Assembly (NCBI GenBank): GCA_019114925.1
Contig: DXEO01000157.1
Location: 1 to 6,873, forward strand
Length of the DNA stretch: 6,873 bases
Reading direction: 5' to 3'
From: Candidatus Corynebacterium faecipullorum
GTDB lineage: Bacteria; Actinomycetota; Actinomycetes; Mycobacteriales; Mycobacteriaceae
Shown here: in pieces, positions 5,134-6,873 of the stretch
Position numbering within the stretch: position 1 is the stretch's first letter
Layout: every line of letters starts with the position of its first letter
Notes under the pieces: generated by a model
Told to the model about the DNA's origin: nothing
Seen by the model: the letters and a program-made list of their open reading frames with translations, nothing else
Databases searched by the model: none
Translations under genes and position numbers: made by a program

Positions 5134-6744
5134 ATGAATAAGAAAGCTCTCGGCATCACTGCTGGCGCTATCGCTGCGGTTCTCCTCGCAGGCGGTGGTG
5201 GAATGTACGCACTAACCAGTGGGTCTTCCGATATTCAGCTCACCGCAACCGATGTCACGACAACCGCCAAGGAAGACCTCATCAGTTCCGTCTCCGCCAC
5301 CGGCACGGTTTCTGCCGAGCGCGAGCTCTCGCTGACCACCTCGCTGACCGGCCCCATCCAGTCCTTGGACGCGAAGGTGGGCGACCGCGTCGAGGCCCAA
5401 CAGTTGCTCGGCCGTATGGATACCACCGAAACCGAGCGTGAACTCGAGGCCCAGCGCACCTCCCAGGAGGCCAGCAAGCTCGAGGCCGTCCATCAGATCG
5501 AGAACGCCCAGCTCCAGCTGCGCCAGCTTCAAGATTCCCTCGACCAAGGCCTCAACCCTGAAGTCAACAGCGCCCAGTCCGCCGTGAACTCAGCGCAGAC
5601 CGAGTACGCCGAGGCGCAGCGCAAGCTTGATGATGCCCTCGCCGCCAAGGGCGACCGCCCCGAGATTGCAGAGGCCCGCGCCGCCGTCGAGCAAGCGCGC
5701 TCCGGGGTGCGCGATGCGGAGTCAAAGTCTTTCCAGTCCGCACTGGCTTCCATCGGTACCGCCACCGAGGATCCCTCCGGCATCGACACCGCCAGTGCTT
5801 TCTTAAGTTACCTGGATTCCGATGAGGCCGTGCGGGACTCCGAGCGTCAGCTCCAGCAGTCCGAGGAATCCTATGGCCGCGTCCTCCGTGGCATCGACCG
5901 CGAGCTGGCCGAACAACAGCGCGCCACCGCCGCCTCCTACCAAGCAGTTTCTGATGCGGAGCGTGCACTGCAAGCCAGCAACCTCGCCATCGAGCAGCAG
6001 ATTTCCTCCCAGTCCCAAGCGGTGAATCATGCGGTGGAATCGGCGGCGTCGGCAAGCGCGAATAACGCCAAGGAAAATGGGCCGCTGGAGTACCGGCTCT
6101 CCCAGGCCGACCTGCGCTCCCCTCTGGCGGGCGTTGTCACCGCCGTCAATGGTGAAGCCGGCATGCCCGCCGAAGACCCCATCCTTACCGTGGCGGATGA
6201 TTCCACATTGTTGGTGAAGTCCACGGTCAAGGAAGGCGACATCGCCCAGATCAAGGTCGGCGATGAAGTCACGTTCACCTCACCATCGAGCCCCGGCAAG
6301 GAGTACAAAGGCAAGGTCACCTTCATCTCCCCCACCGCTGAACAGCCCAACGTCGAGACTGGCGCAGGGGGCGGCTCCGGCAAACCAACTGGTTCCACCA
6401 AGCCCGAATTCCCCGTGCACATCCGCGTCGATGGCAACCACGAGGGCCTGCGCCTCGGTTCCACCACGAAGGTGAAGATCATTACGAAGAAGGATAAGAA
6501 CGCCATCACCATGCCGCTCTCCGCCATCTATGAAGAAAGCGGAAAGAAGAAGGTCCTCGTCATCGACAACGGCACGATCCAGGCCCGCGAGGTCAAGGTG
6601 GCCAGCGAATCTGATTTCTCCGCCGCCATCTCCTCCGGCCTCAAGGAGGGCGAAACCGTCATCAGCCAGGCGGATACGCACAAGGACATGGTCGGCATGT
6701 CCGCCTCCGTCGATGGCTCCGATGATGCGGAAGAAAACGCATGA
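5134..6744 (+). CDS. HlyD/MacA-type membrane fusion protein of an ABC exporter
   Basis: Periplasmic adaptor-like protein anchored in the membrane that works with a MacB-type ABC transporter. The 536 residues show an N-terminal signal anchor (about 5-27, no lipobox) and a first half-lipoyl/beta region (about 50-95, SATGTVSAERELSLTTSLTG). A long Gln/Glu/Ala/Ser-rich helical region at about 100-315 is probably a coiled-coil hairpin, interrupted near 200-225. The second half-lipoyl motif ADLRSPLAGVVTAVNG is at 325-340. A beta-barrel domain (about 353-450) ends with GLRLGSTTKVKI, and the membrane-proximal domain (about 455-525) includes GLKEGETVI. A Gly/Ser-rich insert lies at about 409-422, and the tail is acidic. 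It is longer than Escherichia coli MacA (about 370), mainly through the helical part. Start: ATG 5134 with AAGGGA at 5125-5130; spacing is short. It overlaps the ATPase gene by 4 nt. The exported substrate cannot be told from sequence. Confidence 0.92.
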   Translation: MNKKALGITAGAIAAVLLAGGGGMYALTSGSSDIQLTATDVTTTAKEDLISSVSATGTVSAERELSLTTSLTGPIQSLDAKVGDRVEAQQLLGRMDTTETERELEAQRTSQEASKLEAVHQIENAQLQLRQLQDSLDQGLNPEVNSAQSAVNSAQTEYAEAQRKLDDALAAKGDRPEIAEARAAVEQARSGVRDAESKSFQSALASIGTATEDPSGIDTASAFLSYLDSDEAVRDSERQLQQSEESYGRVLRGIDRELAEQQRATAASYQAVSDAERALQASNLAIEQQISSQSQAVNHAVESAASASANNAKENGPLEYRLSQADLRSPLAGVVTAVNGEAGMPAEDPILTVADDSTLLVKSTVKEGDIAQIKVGDEVTFTSPSSPGKEYKGKVTFISPTAEQPNVETGAGGGSGKPTGSTKPEFPVHIRVDGNHEGLRLGSTTKVKIITKKDKNAITMPLSAIYEESGKKKVLVIDNGTIQAREVKVASESDFSAAISSGLKEGETVISQADTHKDMVGMSASVDGSDDAEENA

Positions 6745-6873
6745 GCCGCCTCATTGAGATGCGGGGAATCATCAAACGCTTCAACGAAGGCCTCGACAGC
6801 GAACTAACCGTCATCCCGGGCCTCGACTTCAGCGTGGACGAAGGCGAGTTCGTGGCCGTCGTGGGCCAGTCCG
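6741..6873 (+). CDS. ABC transporter ATP-binding protein, MacB/LolD-like (first 44 residues, cut by window edge)
   Basis: The ATG at 6741 overlaps the TGA of the membrane fusion gene (ATGA), the usual sign of translational coupling. The translation begins MSRLIEMRGIIKRFN, continues with a DFSVDEGEFVAVVGQS stretch and stops at the window edge inside the Walker A motif (GQSG expected to continue as SGKST). This pattern, a short N-terminal strand, a loop rich in charged residues and then EGEFVAVVGxSG, is typical of the ATPase of MacB/LolD-type exporters. It would supply the energy for export with a permease encoded further right. Only the start is visible, so catalytic motifs beyond Walker A cannot be checked. 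Confidence 0.88.
   Translation, partial: MSRLIEMRGIIKRFNEGLDSELTVIPGLDFSVDEGEFVAVVGQS

Overview
The window is GC-rich, tightly packed DNA. It most likely comes from a Corynebacterium or a close mycolate-bearing actinobacterium. This rests on the gene order hemL, histidine phosphatase, TlpA/ResA-like lipoprotein, ccdA, resB, which I recall from corynebacterial chromosomes, and on the protein style; I could not run a search to confirm it.

Minus strand, 1-4246: a five-gene run read right to left. It starts with hemL (heme precursor synthesis, apparently from a leaderless promoter). A cytoplasmic histidine-phosphatase-fold protein, a membrane-anchored thioredoxin-like lipoprotein (TlpA/ResA type), the membrane electron carrier CcdA and the start of ResB (cut by the left window edge) follow. 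The last four are closely coupled: their junctions are a 1-nt overlap (TAATG), a 4-nt overlap (GTGA) and a 12-nt gap whose ribosome binding site touches the previous stop codon. The run joins tetrapyrrole synthesis to System II cytochrome c maturation. HemL makes 5-aminolevulinate, CcdA passes electrons outward to the thioredoxin-like lipoprotein so that apocytochrome CXXCH cysteines stay reduced, and ResB with a CcsA-type partner (expected just beyond position 1) delivers and attaches heme.

Divergent gap, 4234-4444: holds the hemL promoter on the minus strand and the upstream region of a plus-strand gene.

Plus strand, 4445-4912: a small, very proline-rich predicted lipoprotein of unknown function.

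Intergenic region, 4913-5133: the most structured non-coding stretch. It has a perfect 16-bp inverted repeat around a 29-nt loop just after the lipoprotein gene. Beyond that are a 6-6-6 dyad directly upstream of a TATATT -10 candidate and two near-identical decamers exactly 30 bp apart, ahead of the next gene.

Plus strand, 5134-6873: an HlyD/MacA-type membrane fusion protein with a long coiled-coil region, overlapping by 4 nt (ATGA) the start of an ABC-transporter ATPase cut by the right edge. Together they look like the first two genes of a MacAB-like export operon. A permease gene is expected next, outside the window.

The coding content belongs to known families. I see no convincing new multi-gene system. 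The most open questions are the long palindrome, the promoter architecture of the export operon and the proline-rich lipoprotein.
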